In this document: positions 22,985 to 31,105 of the stretch, one piece after another
Layout: every line of letters begins with the position of its first letter
How positions within the stretch are numbered: position 1 is the stretch's first letter
Assembly (NCBI RefSeq): GCF_900491745.1
Contig: NZ_UETR01000013.1
Coordinates: 1 to 64,000 of the forward strand
Origin: Amarolinea aalborgensis
GTDB taxonomy: Bacteria; Chloroflexota; Anaerolineae; SSC4; Amarolineaceae
DNA: 64,000 bases
Reading direction: 5' to 3'
Position numbers and translations under genes: made by a program
The notes under the pieces: generated by a model
Seen by the model: only the letters and a program-made list of their open reading frames with translations
The model's database searches: none
What the model was told of the DNA's origin: nothing

Positions 22985-25006
22985 TTACTTCCTCTTAGGA
23001 ATAAGCTGTCTCCACGTCGCTCGTATTTGTTCGGGCGGCCAGTCCTGTTCCAACAGCCAACCCATGGAGGCACTGCAGCCGCGGCAGAACGTTTCGCTGT
23101 CTTGGCTGTCTATCTGAGTCAGAGGCGGCCAGCGTGCTGGTGCGTGATCTGCGCGCAGCGCAAACATCAGCACGGTGTCGTGCTTGAGCGCGTTGAGATT
23201 GGCAATGTGCGCGGAAATTGGGTTTTCAGAAAAGACCACGTGCGCGTTGACCAATCTGAATCCGGCCTGGCGCAGGGCCAGCGTCAACTCAGCCCACGCG
23301 TTAGGATCCCAGTGGTGGAAGGTGAAAACCAGGCGGCCGGCGTCTGGTTTGAGCGTACGGGCGCACTCGCGTAAGATGCCGCCCAGGATCGCCATAAAAC
23401 TGGTGTCCCCGTTGGCGGCTGTTGACGCCACCGCGCTATGGGCCAGATCATAGCTCCAATTGGCTTCGGTTGGCAGCAGGCGCGCCAGCCAGACACGAAA
23501 GAACGTCGCCAGGTCGCTGTACTGGACGCTGTCGTAGTAGGGCGGATCGGTGACAACCAGGTCTACCGCATGATCCCCTACCGGCAGACGGCGTGAGTCG
23601 CCGTGGATCAGCCAAAATGACTGTTCGCGGTTCTGCAGCGATGCCTCATCGGCCACTTCGATGCCGCCGTCCACTTCACCCGCAATTTTGACCTGCTGCC
23701 ATTGGCCGTCCGCGCCCAGTTTGCGTTCAACAGGCGCCAGCGCCCATTGACGCCCCCGTTCGACGCGGTCACGGAAGAGCGCTTGCAGATTACCCGATGA
23801 TCGCCGCCTGTTGACGGGATTGTTTTCGGCCACTGTGTACTGAAACACGTACGCGTGCAGACCAAAGACATGGCGAATCGCGCCCGGCCGGTTCTTGAAC
23901 CAACCTTTGTAACCGCACAGCATCGCGTTGAACTCGAGCGACGTCGAGACCAACAAGGCCAAATTGAGTTTGACGGCGCCTCGATAACCCTGCAGTAGTC
24001 GAATGGCATGATTCAGGTAAAGCAACTGGCGCGATGAGAAGAGGTCGAGGTAGGAATGAACCTGGCGTGTCAGCAGGTCGCCAGATTTTGGACCGGCAAT
24101 GATGTCGAAATCACACAGCGGGCTAAAATCGAGTTGGCTGCGCAGCCTATCGGCCGCTTGCAGCCGGGTTAGATCGCTTCCCGCTGGCGACCGGAAGAAC
24201 AGCCCGTGCTGGGCGCATTGGCCCGCGATGGCGATAGGCGCGTAACGTGCATAGAACGGCAAATCGAACCGTTCGGCGTATTTTTGACCGCACACCACAC
24301 AGTCCGTGTCGGCTTTGGTGATGAGGCGCCGCGAACTGACCACGCCGGCTGGCGGCGGCTGAGCAGCATCGCCAATGGCCCATGTCTCCGGCCAGATGCG
24401 AATGACACGCCCGGCCTCATGGCGCAGGTCGAATTGGTCAACCTGGACCGCGTCGCCGCACGCGCACCGTTTGCGCAGGCCGTACAGGGTAAACTGGGAA
24501 TCTACGGTCTGTGCGCACTGCGGACATTCGGTCTGAAAATATGAACCGATCAGCCGGTAAAGGTCATTGTGGAAGTCGTCGAAGGCCGTGCGCAGCTCGT
24601 GGAGCGGCGCCTGGGTCAATGAGGCGCGCGCCTGGACGATGGGAATCGGATCCACATCCGCGCCAATCACGCTGGCGCCGAGGCGCAGCGCCTCATGCAG
24701 CGTCGTGCCTCCGCCCATCATGGGGTCGAGCACGATCTTGCCCGCCAGCCCACCAGGCGCATAATAGTCACGGCGCTGGGGATCGCTAACGAACTGCTTG
24801 AGGATCGTGCGAAAGGTAGAGCCGCAACGCCGCGCCCACCATTTGTGCAGATAGGTGTTGGGGCGAAACAGATGCTTATTGAACGCCTCGGCCTCCGCCA
24901 GCGCGTTGGCGAACGCCTCAGGAAAGGACGCCTCCAACACACGATCGTGGTCGGCTGGCTGGATCAGCTCATCGAAGGTCAGTTGGCGAACGAATGGCGT
25001 GGTCAT
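22985..25006 (-). CDS. DNA amino-methyltransferase with zinc-ribbon insert
   Basis: A 673-residue DNA methylase starting at MTTPFVRQLTF; the frame is open 30 codons further upstream but without family sequence. An early SAM site reads LDPMMGGGTTLHEALRLGA with VIGADVDPIP, and the catalytic motif is VVTDPPYYDSVQYSDLATFF. The order and the FNKHLFRPNTYLHKWWARR block resemble the DUF1156-type family with zinc ribbons; Cys pairs occur in CPQCAQT, RCACGD, CVVCGQ and FCRGC. DPPY fits N6-adenine or N4-cytosine methylation. The adjoining endonuclease makes it the protective partner. Confidence 0.85.
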   Translation of the reverse strand: MTTPFVRQLTFDELIQPADHDRVLEASFPEAFANALAEAEAFNKHLFRPNTYLHKWWARRCGSTFRTILKQFVSDPQRRDYYAPGGLAGKIVLDPMMGGGTTLHEALRLGASVIGADVDPIPIVQARASLTQAPLHELRTAFDDFHNDLYRLIGSYFQTECPQCAQTVDSQFTLYGLRKRCACGDAVQVDQFDLRHEAGRVIRIWPETWAIGDAAQPPPAGVVSSRRLITKADTDCVVCGQKYAERFDLPFYARYAPIAIAGQCAQHGLFFRSPAGSDLTRLQAADRLRSQLDFSPLCDFDIIAGPKSGDLLTRQVHSYLDLFSSRQLLYLNHAIRLLQGYRGAVKLNLALLVSTSLEFNAMLCGYKGWFKNRPGAIRHVFGLHAYVFQYTVAENNPVNRRRSSGNLQALFRDRVERGRQWALAPVERKLGADGQWQQVKIAGEVDGGIEVADEASLQNREQSFWLIHGDSRRLPVGDHAVDLVVTDPPYYDSVQYSDLATFFRVWLARLLPTEANWSYDLAHSAVASTAANGDTSFMAILGGILRECARTLKPDAGRLVFTFHHWDPNAWAELTLALRQAGFRLVNAHVVFSENPISAHIANLNALKHDTVLMFALRADHAPARWPPLTQIDSQDSETFCRGCSASMGWLLEQDWPPEQIRATWRQLIPKRK

Positions 25007-25075
25007 GATGGCAGGGATTGTAGCACAGGACCGAGGCAAGCGACGAAATCGGAGGGAGCGGGGGCGCCAGGCCAA

Positions 25076-25104
25076 TTGAAAGAGCAGAGGGGGCATGATA
25101 TAAT
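25076..25104 (+). promoter_or_regulatory. Promoter of the 25154-25781 gene pair
   Basis: TTGAAA (25076-25081), a 17-nt spacer and TATAAT (25099-25104). Start codon 25154 lies about 43 nt after the expected start point. Confidence 0.7.
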
Positions 25105-25153
25105 ACCAGCACGTTCCAAAGTTGGGTTGACCCTGCGAGGTGTGAAGGAATAC

Positions 25154-25480
25154 ATGCCAGTCATTGTTCCCGTGTCAGTTCCCGATCTGGATGACGTGAG
25201 GGCGCTGGCTGCGCGTCTTCATCACATTGGCAAATCGTATCAGGATCGCGTGTGGGGTTGGGAAATCACGTATGAGCCGGAATTAGATGAACCGAATGCC
25301 GAAGTTGAGGTTCCTGATGGCAAAGGCGGATTCGTCACGCAAGTCATGCCTTTGTGGACACCAGCGAGTTTCACGATTGGCGAGAGCGGCGTCTGGTTCT
25401 TTTCGTTGCTTTGGGAAAACGGCTCTGACGAAGCACCCGTAGAGTTTCTTGACGACCGTAATATCCTGGAAAGTGCGTGA
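25154..25480 (+). CDS. Hypothetical protein, 108 residues
   Basis: The gene starts at ATG after GAAGGAA and follows a good promoter. The acidic product (MPVIVPVSVPDLDDVRALAA ... EYFLDD-like tail) has no motif I recognise; the WGWEITYEPELDEPNAEVEV stretch and the aromatic FTIGESGVWFFSLLW hint at a small beta-rich fold. It lies 4 nt before the YkgJ-type gene and is probably co-transcribed with it. Cytoplasmic; function unknown. Confidence 0.6.
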   Translation: MPVIVPVSVPDLDDVRALAARLHHIGKSYQDRVWGWEITYEPELDEPNAEVEVPDGKGGFVTQVMPLWTPASFTIGESGVWFFSLLWENGSDEAPVEFLDDRNILESA

Positions 25481-25484
25481 AGCG

Positions 25485-25781
25485 ATGGACTGTCGTGTGG
25501 GTTGCGGGGCCTGCTGTATCGCCCTTTCGATTTCATCCCCCATTCCGGGAATGCCGGAAGGCAAGCCGGCTGGCGTGCGCTGCGTACAGTTGACGGCCGA
25601 TAACCGCTGCCAACTGTTTGGCCTGCCCACGCGGCCGCTGGTGTGTAACCGCTTGCGGCCTATGCCGGAGATGTGCCATGAGACGGCTGACGAGGCCTTG
25701 GCCTGGCTGACCTGGTTGGAACAGGAAACCGCGCCCACGGGCGCGGCGATCCGCCTGCTGCTCGACGATAGTCCGGCCTGA
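25485..25781 (+). CDS. YkgJ-family cysteine cluster protein
   Basis: A 98-residue protein. The start MDCRVGCGACC puts the family's cysteine motif at the N-terminus, as in other YkgJ proteins; a frame start 12 codons upstream is possible. Further cysteines occur in GVRCVQL, NRCQLFG, RPLVCNRLRP and EMCHE, giving the CxxCxxCC ... C ... C ... C pattern expected for a zinc- or iron-chelating fold. The biochemical role of the family is not established. Confidence 0.8.
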   Translation: MDCRVGCGACCIALSISSPIPGMPEGKPAGVRCVQLTADNRCQLFGLPTRPLVCNRLRPMPEMCHETADEALAWLTWLEQETAPTGAAIRLLLDDSPA

Positions 25782-25821
25782 GGTTGACCGTTTGCGACGC
25801 CGCAAACATATCCCAGGACCT

Positions 25822-25861
25822 CTAACACTCCCCTAACACCGCGCTAGCGTAAATCTAACAC
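25822..25861 (+). promoter_or_regulatory. Four tandem 11-bp direct repeats (PhoB/OmpR-type box)
   Basis: CTAACAC occurs at 25822, 25833 and 25855, and CTAGCGT at 25844, exactly one repeat every 11 bp. A TAGAAT box at 25870-25875 follows the last repeat by 8 nt, the geometry of activator-dependent promoters where tandem PhoB/PhoP-type dimers replace the -35 box. The regulator and target are inferred; dnaK is the next gene. Confidence 0.55.
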
Positions 25862-25875
25862 AAGACGGCTAGAAT

Positions 25876-25920
25876 AGGGCACGTAGTCTGAACATGCTCT
25901 CAGACAGCGTGCCCTTTTTG
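25876..25920 (+). terminator. Intrinsic terminator after the ykgJ-type gene
   Basis: AGGGCACG and CGTGCCCT pair, with an inner GTCTGA/TCAGAC stem, followed by TTTTTG. It lies directly after the direct-repeat promoter, so it may instead act as a leader attenuator for dnaK. Confidence 0.75.
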
Positions 25921-25999
25921 TTATGCGAGCACAGAAACCAGCCGCAGATCAAGGCTGGCTGATGAATTGACATAGACGTGGTATTCATGGAGGTAAGCG

Positions 26000-27922
26000 A
26001 TGGGAAAGATAGTAGGCATTGACCTGGGAACGACGAATTCTTGTATTGCCGTGGTAGAAGGCGGTGATGTGACCGTGATCCCGAACGCCGAGGGCGGCCG
26101 CACGACGCCGTCAGTCGTAGCGTTCACCAAGACCGGCGAGCGCTTGGTGGGGCAGACGGCGAAACGCCAGGCGGTGGTAAATCCAGAGAACACCGTTTTT
26201 TCGATCAAGCGCTTTATGGGGCGCCGCGTCGCGGAGACGCAGACCGAGCAGAAGATGGTGCCTTACCCTGTCGTGGCCGGCCCGGCCGGCGAAGCGCAGG
26301 TGCGCCTGCCGATCAACGGCAAGACGCATACGCCGCAGGAAATCTCGGCCATGATCCTGCAGAAGCTAAAGACCGACGCCGAGGCCTACCTGGGCGAGCC
26401 GGTCACCGACGCGGTGATTACCGTGCCGGCCTATTTCAACGATGCGCAGCGCCAGGCCACCAAGGACGCGGGCAAGATCGCCGGCCTGAATGTGCAGCGC
26501 ATTATCAATGAGCCGACGGCCGCGGCGCTGGCTTACGGCCTGGACAAGAAGACCAATGAGACGATCCTGGTTTTTGACCTGGGTGGCGGCACCTTCGACG
26601 TTTCGGTGCTGGAAGTGGGCGACGGCTTGATCGAGGTCAAGTCCACGAACGGGGACACCCACCTGGGCGGCGACGACTGGGATCAGCGCATCATCAACTA
26701 TGTGGCCGATGAATTCCGCAAGGAGAACGGCATTGATTTGCGCCAGGATCGCCAGGCGTTACAGCGCCTCAAGGAAGCCAGTGAGAAGGCCAAGATCGAG
26801 TTGTCCAGCGTGATGGAGACAGAGATCAATCTGCCGTTCATTACCGCGGACGCCGCCGGGCCAAAGCATCTGCAGGTGCGCTTGACGCGCGCGCGCTTCG
26901 AGCAGTTGACGGCCGACCTGGCGGAGCGCTGCGTGGGGCCGTTCCAGCAGGCGCTGAAGGACGCGCGCTTGCAGGCGCAGGATTTGAACGAAGTGGTGCT
27001 CGTCGGCGGCGCCACCCGCATGCCGATGATCCAGGAATTGGTGCGCAAGCTGGCCGGCGGCAAGGAACCGCACAAGGGCGTCAACCCGGACGAGGTCGTT
27101 GCCATCGGCGCGGCGTTGCAGGGCGGCGTGCTCGGCGGCGACGTCAAGGATGTGCTGCTGCTGGACGTGACGCCGCTGAGCCTGGGCGTGGAAACGCTGG
27201 GCGGCGTGATGACCTCTGTCATCGAACGTAATACGACGATTCCAGTCAAGAAGAGCCAGGTCTTCAGCACGGCTGAGGATGGACAGACGGCCGTAACGAT
27301 TCATGTGCTGCAGGGCGAGCGCCCCTTGGCCGGCGACAATGTCAGCCTGGGGATGTTCAACCTGGAAGGATTGCCGCCCGCGCCGCGTGGGCTGCCGCAG
27401 GTGGAGGTGACGTTCGACATTGATGCGAACGGCATCCTGCACGTGGCCGCCAAGGATAAGGCCACGGGCCGCGAGCAGTCCATTCGCATCACGGCGTCTA
27501 CGAACCTGAAGAAGGACGATGTAGAGCGCATGGTGCGTGAGGCGGAGCGCAATGCGGCCACCGACAAGCGGCGTAAGGAACTGGTTGAGGCGCGCAACAA
27601 CGCGGATGCCCTGATCTACACGGTGGAGAAGGCGCTGCGCGACCTGGGCGACAAGGTGCCAGGCCAAGATCGGCGGCGCATCGAAGAGCAGGTGACGGCG
27701 CTGCGCAAACTGAAGGATGGCGAGGACACAGCCGCCATTCGCCAGGCCAGCGAACAGCTGCAGCAGGCCAGTTACGCGTTGTCACAGCAAGTGGCTAGCC
27801 AGACGCCTGGCGGCCCAACGAACGGCTATGGCCCTAACGGCGCCGGCGGCGCCAACGGCCATGCGCCGGGACGCCAACCCTCGGATGAGGACGTGGTCGA
27901 AGGCGAGTTTCGGCCGGTCTAA
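26000..27922 (+). CDS. dnaK: Chaperone protein DnaK (HSP70)
   Basis: A 640-residue HSP70 of standard length. The nucleotide-binding domain (1-385) has GIDLGTTNS, the YFNDAQRQATKDAGKIAGL segment, DLGGGTFDVS and VLVGGATRMP. The linker is DVLLLDVTPLSLG, followed by the substrate-binding domain and helical lid. The Gly/Asn-rich tail ends DEDVVEGEFRPV, like the canonical EEVVDAEF end. The start follows GGAGGTAAGCG. grpE and dnaJ are not adjacent, and no CIRCE operator was seen upstream; instead there is a tandem 11-bp repeat. Confidence 0.97.
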   Translation: MGKIVGIDLGTTNSCIAVVEGGDVTVIPNAEGGRTTPSVVAFTKTGERLVGQTAKRQAVVNPENTVFSIKRFMGRRVAETQTEQKMVPYPVVAGPAGEAQVRLPINGKTHTPQEISAMILQKLKTDAEAYLGEPVTDAVITVPAYFNDAQRQATKDAGKIAGLNVQRIINEPTAAALAYGLDKKTNETILVFDLGGGTFDVSVLEVGDGLIEVKSTNGDTHLGGDDWDQRIINYVADEFRKENGIDLRQDRQALQRLKEASEKAKIELSSVMETEINLPFITADAAGPKHLQVRLTRARFEQLTADLAERCVGPFQQALKDARLQAQDLNEVVLVGGATRMPMIQELVRKLAGGKEPHKGVNPDEVVAIGAALQGGVLGGDVKDVLLLDVTPLSLGVETLGGVMTSVIERNTTIPVKKSQVFSTAEDGQTAVTIHVLQGERPLAGDNVSLGMFNLEGLPPAPRGLPQVEVTFDIDANGILHVAAKDKATGREQSIRITASTNLKKDDVERMVREAERNAATDKRRKELVEARNNADALIYTVEKALRDLGDKVPGQDRRRIEEQVTALRKLKDGEDTAAIRQASEQLQQASYALSQQVASQTPGGPTNGYGPNGAGGANGHAPGRQPSDEDVVEGEFRPV

Positions 27923-27930
27923 CCTGAGAT

Positions 27931-28016
27931 CGGCTTCCGAAGTCTCACGGCTTCGGAAGCCTGCTTATCTGAAGCCCGCAGACTTCCGAAGCCACGCAGA
28001 CTTCGGAAGTCTGCTT
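27931..28016. repeat. Two CTTCCGAAG hairpins after dnaK
   Basis: GGCTTCCGAAG/GCTTCGGAAGCC and CAGACTTCCGAAG/CTTCGGAAGTCTG form two consecutive hairpins. The same core appears again at 30.34-30.39 kb, so this is a dispersed REP-like unit that may also end dnaK transcription. Confidence 0.75.
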
Positions 28017-28152
28017 ATTTAGCTACGTTGCCTACAGATAAGAAACGAATCATCTGCTAGTCTTATCCGTATAGTTGTTGCATGTGTGGTATAATGCAGG
28101 CAATTGTTGCCCGTTGTGTCCCGTGACGCAGCGGTTTCAAAGGAGTCTGACG

Positions 28153-28866
28153 ATGTGGTTTTGGAATCCACTCTATTTTCTGTTTACACTACCCGCGCTG
28201 ATCCTGGGCCTCATCGCGCAGGCCATGGTGAAAAGCGCGTTTAACAAATACTCGCAAGTGCGCACGCTGCGCGGTCTGACCGGTGCGCAAGCAGCCGCCA
28301 GCATCTTGCGCACCTTTGGCCTTTTCGACGTAACCGTGGAAGAGACGCAGGGGATGCTCTCCGATCACTATGACCCGCGCAGCCGTACACTGCGCCTGTC
28401 GCCGGACGTCTACCGTAACAGCTCGATTGCGGCCGTCGGTGTGGCTGCCCATGAAAGCGGCCATGCCCTGCAGCATGCCAAAGGCTACTGGCCGCTGCAA
28501 ATCCGTACGCAGATGGTGCCAACGGTGCAGCTCGGCTCCTGGCTCGGCCCGATTATCTTCATGGTCGGCTTCTTTCTCGGCGGTCGCGTCGAAGGGTCGC
28601 TTGGCTACTACGTGGCCGTCGCCGGCCTCATCTTGTTTGCTGTGGTGGCCCTCTTCGCGGTGGTCACGCTGCCGGTTGAATTGGATGCCAGCCGGCGAGC
28701 CAAGCAGATCCTGGTGACTGAAAACATTCTCGATCGCAGTGAAATGGACGGCGTCAACCGCATGTTGAACGCAGCCGCGCTTACGTATGTGGCGGCCGCT
28801 GTGCAAGCAATTTTGACCCTCCTCTACTACGCCTTTATCTTGTTTGGCAACCGCCGGCGCAACTGA
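28153..28866 (+). CDS. Membrane zinc metallopeptidase (YugP-like)
   Basis: A 237-residue membrane protein; the ATG at 28153 follows AAAGGAG. It opens with MWFWNPLYFLFTLPALILGL (first helix). The zinc site is His100-Glu-Ser-Gly-His104 in GVAAHESGHALQHAKGY, matching the neutral zinc metallopeptidase family related to YugP. Two or three further helices follow (LGPIIFMVGFFLGG, YVAVAGLILFAVVALFAVV, YVAAAVQAILTLLYYAFIL). ELDASRRAKQIL is typical of the family. It probably processes membrane or secreted proteins. It is located beside an HtrA protease. Confidence 0.87.
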   Translation: MWFWNPLYFLFTLPALILGLIAQAMVKSAFNKYSQVRTLRGLTGAQAAASILRTFGLFDVTVEETQGMLSDHYDPRSRTLRLSPDVYRNSSIAAVGVAAHESGHALQHAKGYWPLQIRTQMVPTVQLGSWLGPIIFMVGFFLGGRVEGSLGYYVAVAGLILFAVVALFAVVTLPVELDASRRAKQILVTENILDRSEMDGVNRMLNAAALTYVAAAVQAILTLLYYAFILFGNRRRN

Positions 28867-28904
28867 TGATGAATCGCCGTTTTGCCGGACGCGCGTGATC
28901 GAGT

Positions 28905-28940
28905 CACAGATTCTGCCTCACACCAGACGCAGAATCTGTG
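28905..28940. terminator. Hairpin between metallopeptidase and HtrA genes
   Basis: CACAGATTCTGC and GCAGAATCTGTG pair perfectly over 12 bp around a 12-nt loop, then CTTTC. It could be a weak terminator or a structured spacer. Confidence 0.5.
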
Positions 28941-28964
28941 CTTTCATTAAGAAGAGGTATTGCC

Positions 28965-30320
28965 ATGTCGAATTCTAGACGTAATCTTGTTGTCGCTATC
29001 ATTGTGTTGGCCGGTGCATTGCTCTTGCTTTGTATCTGTGCTGTCGGCGCCTGGTTTGCTCTGAGTCCCAATCTTGACAGGACAAACCTGCTGCAAGGCT
29101 TACAGCCAACCGTGGCCGTGACTCGCCAAGCCCCCCGTGTTGCCACGGCAACCCCGGCGCGCGCCGAACCGCGCGCCACAGCCACGCCGGCCAATGCGCC
29201 ATCTGCGCCAGCCACCCCAGCCACTCCACCCACAGCGCCCGTCCTGCCCACGGCTGTGCAAGCGCCCGCCGGCTCGGACATTGAAACCGCGCTGCTGACC
29301 AACCTGTACGAGCGGGTCAACCCCTCGGTGGTCAACATCACGATTCTGGGTCGGGCTGGCGACCAGGTTGTGCCGGGTATGCCCATCCCCACCCCAGTGA
29401 ATCCTGATGAACTGGTGCCGACCAGCCAGGGCTCTGGCTTCGTCTGGGATGCGGAAGGCCACATCGTCACCAATGCGCACGTGGTTGAAGGCGAGGCCGG
29501 GGTGCGCATCACCTTCTCAGATGGCACGTCCGCGACGGCCGAGGTGATCGGCACCGATCCAGATTCGGATTTGGCGGTCGTGAAGGTGGATCCCGCTACG
29601 GCGGCCCTGGTGCCGGTAGCTCGCGGCAGCATGGACACGGTGAAGGTAGGGCAGCGTGTGGCTGCGATTGGCAATCCGTTTGGCTACAATGGCACGCTGA
29701 CGGTGGGCGTGGTCAGCGCCATTGGCCGCTCCATCTCATCACTGACGCAGTTCAACATTCCCAGCGTCATCCAGACCGACGCGCCGATCAACCCTGGCAA
29801 CTCCGGCGGGCCTTTGCTCAACATGGATGGCGCCGTGATCGGCGTCAATGCCCAGATCGAAACCTCAGGCGGCGTGCGCGCCAACTCGGGCGTCGGTTTC
29901 TCGATCCCCATTAGCATCGTCGCGCGCGTGGTGCCGGCGCTGATCAACGAAGGCGTCTATCGCCACGCCTATCTTGGCATCAGCGGCAGCACGTTCAGCC
30001 CCTTCTGCGCAGATGTGCTGGGCATTGATCCCGCGGTGCGCGGCGCGTATGTCAATGAAGTCGCAAACGGCGGGCCGAGCGACAAGGCTGGCATTCGCGG
30101 CGGTTCTCGCGCCGTCAACAAACTGACCTGCCCAGAGATGGCCGGCGGTGATCTCATTACCGCCATCAATGACCAGCCGGTTACGCGCTTCGACGACCTG
30201 TTGGTTTACCTGGAGAATAACACCAGCCCCGGCGACAAGATCACACTGACGGTGCTGCGTGATGGCAAGGAACAGCAGATTACCGTTGAGCTTGGCCGTC
30301 GGCCGCAACGCAGCCAGTAA
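28965..30320 (+). CDS. HtrA/DegP-like serine protease with PDZ domain
   Basis: A 451-residue membrane-anchored protease. The start at MSNSRRNLVVAIIVLAGALL follows AAGAGG. One N-terminal helix (10-35) is followed by a Thr/Pro/Ala-rich linker. The trypsin-like domain has His about 171 (IVTNAHVVEG), Asp about 203 (PDSDLAVVKV) and Ser about 281 (NPGNSGGPLL). The C-terminal PDZ (about 345-445) contains YVNEVANGGPSDKAGIRGG and GDLITAINDQPV. It should degrade or refold damaged envelope proteins outside the membrane, in keeping with the neighbouring dnaK and metallopeptidase. Confidence 0.93.
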   Translation: MSNSRRNLVVAIIVLAGALLLLCICAVGAWFALSPNLDRTNLLQGLQPTVAVTRQAPRVATATPARAEPRATATPANAPSAPATPATPPTAPVLPTAVQAPAGSDIETALLTNLYERVNPSVVNITILGRAGDQVVPGMPIPTPVNPDELVPTSQGSGFVWDAEGHIVTNAHVVEGEAGVRITFSDGTSATAEVIGTDPDSDLAVVKVDPATAALVPVARGSMDTVKVGQRVAAIGNPFGYNGTLTVGVVSAIGRSISSLTQFNIPSVIQTDAPINPGNSGGPLLNMDGAVIGVNAQIETSGGVRANSGVGFSIPISIVARVVPALINEGVYRHAYLGISGSTFSPFCADVLGIDPAVRGAYVNEVANGGPSDKAGIRGGSRAVNKLTCPEMAGGDLITAINDQPVTRFDDLLVYLENNTSPGDKITLTVLRDGKEQQITVELGRRPQRSQ

Positions 30321-30339
30321 CCAGGTTTTCGCACAAGAC

Positions 30340-30390
30340 CAGACTTCCGAAGTCTTGAGGACTTCGGAAGTCTGATCACTTCGGAAGTCT
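30340..30390. repeat. Three ACTTCCGAAGT-type palindromes before the CIS operon
   Basis: AGACTTCCGAAGTCT, GACTTCGGAAGTC and a third CACTTCGGAAGTC follow each other. They share the core with the repeats after dnaK at 27.9 kb and lie between htrA and the first CIS gene, where they may block read-through. Confidence 0.75.
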
Positions 30391-30410
30391 CCTCGTCCTG
30401 GGGCCACAGC

Positions 30411-31091
30411 ATGATTGACCAGATCGCTCAGCGTTTGCAGGATTGGGTCGCACAGGCCCTACCGGAGACGACAGTCACCATCGAGCCGCCGAGACCTTCT
30501 CCCGGCGGCCAGGGTGTCAGCCTCTACCTTTTCGAGTTGGTGGACGATCCACCCCTGCGCGGCGGCCAACGCGCACCGCTGCAGGCGGCCGCGCGTTTCC
30601 TGGTGACAACGTGGGCTGCCACGACCGCAGACGCTTTGCGTCTCCTGGGCGACTTGTTGTTTGCCGCGATGGAGAAAACGGAGTTTCAGGTTGAGTTGAC
30701 GCCGCTGCCAGCGGCAACCTGGGCCACGTTTGGCCTTCCGCCCCAACCTTCATTTGTGCTGCGCGTTCCCCTGCAATGGTCACGCCCCCAACCCCCCGTC
30801 AAGCGAGTTCGCCATCCGCTCACGGTGCAGCCGGCGCCGTTTGCCAGCCTGCGCGGTCGGGTAGTAGGCCCAGACGATATTCCCCTGTCCGACGCCGTCG
30901 TGATGATCGAGGGATTGGATGCCGTCGTGCGCACCGACCCGGGCGGGAATTTCTATCTGGGCGCGCTGCCAGCCAGCGCGGCCAGCCAGCGCCTGCGGGT
31001 GCGCGCCAAAGGCCAAGAGCTGATTGTTGACCTACGACTCCCCATGACCGACGAACAACCGCTGCTGATCCGTTTTGCGTCTTTTGACTGA
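30411..31091 (+). CDS. DUF4255 CIS protein (Pvc16/Afp16-like tail terminator) with Ig-like C-terminus
   Basis: A 226-residue protein. The N-terminal part (about 1-140), with GVSLYLFELVDDPPLR, FLVTTWAATTADALRLLGDLL and FVLRVPL, matches DUF4255, the family of Afp16/Pvc16 that caps or terminates the tube-sheath of extracellular contractile injection systems. Residues 150-226 (LRGRVVGPDDIPLSDAVVMI, RTDPGGNFYLGAL) look like a carboxypeptidase-regulatory beta-sandwich. It is the first gene of the cluster, 14 nt before the sheath gene. Placement at the operon start is common in CIS loci. Confidence 0.8.
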   Translation: MIDQIAQRLQDWVAQALPETTVTIEPPRPSPGGQGVSLYLFELVDDPPLRGGQRAPLQAAARFLVTTWAATTADALRLLGDLLFAAMEKTEFQVELTPLPAATWATFGLPPQPSFVLRVPLQWSRPQPPVKRVRHPLTVQPAPFASLRGRVVGPDDIPLSDAVVMIEGLDAVVRTDPGGNFYLGALPASAASQRLRVRAKGQELIVDLRLPMTDEQPLLIRFASFD

Positions 31092-31105
31092 AAGGAGAAG
31101 TCCGC

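Noticed and set aside
24695..25153. Upstream extension of the 108-residue hypothetical protein
   Set aside because: It runs antisense to the methylase gene and starts before the promoter at 25076-25104.
25782..25999. CIRCE heat-shock operator before dnaK
   Set aside because: No TTAGCACTC inverted repeat is present.
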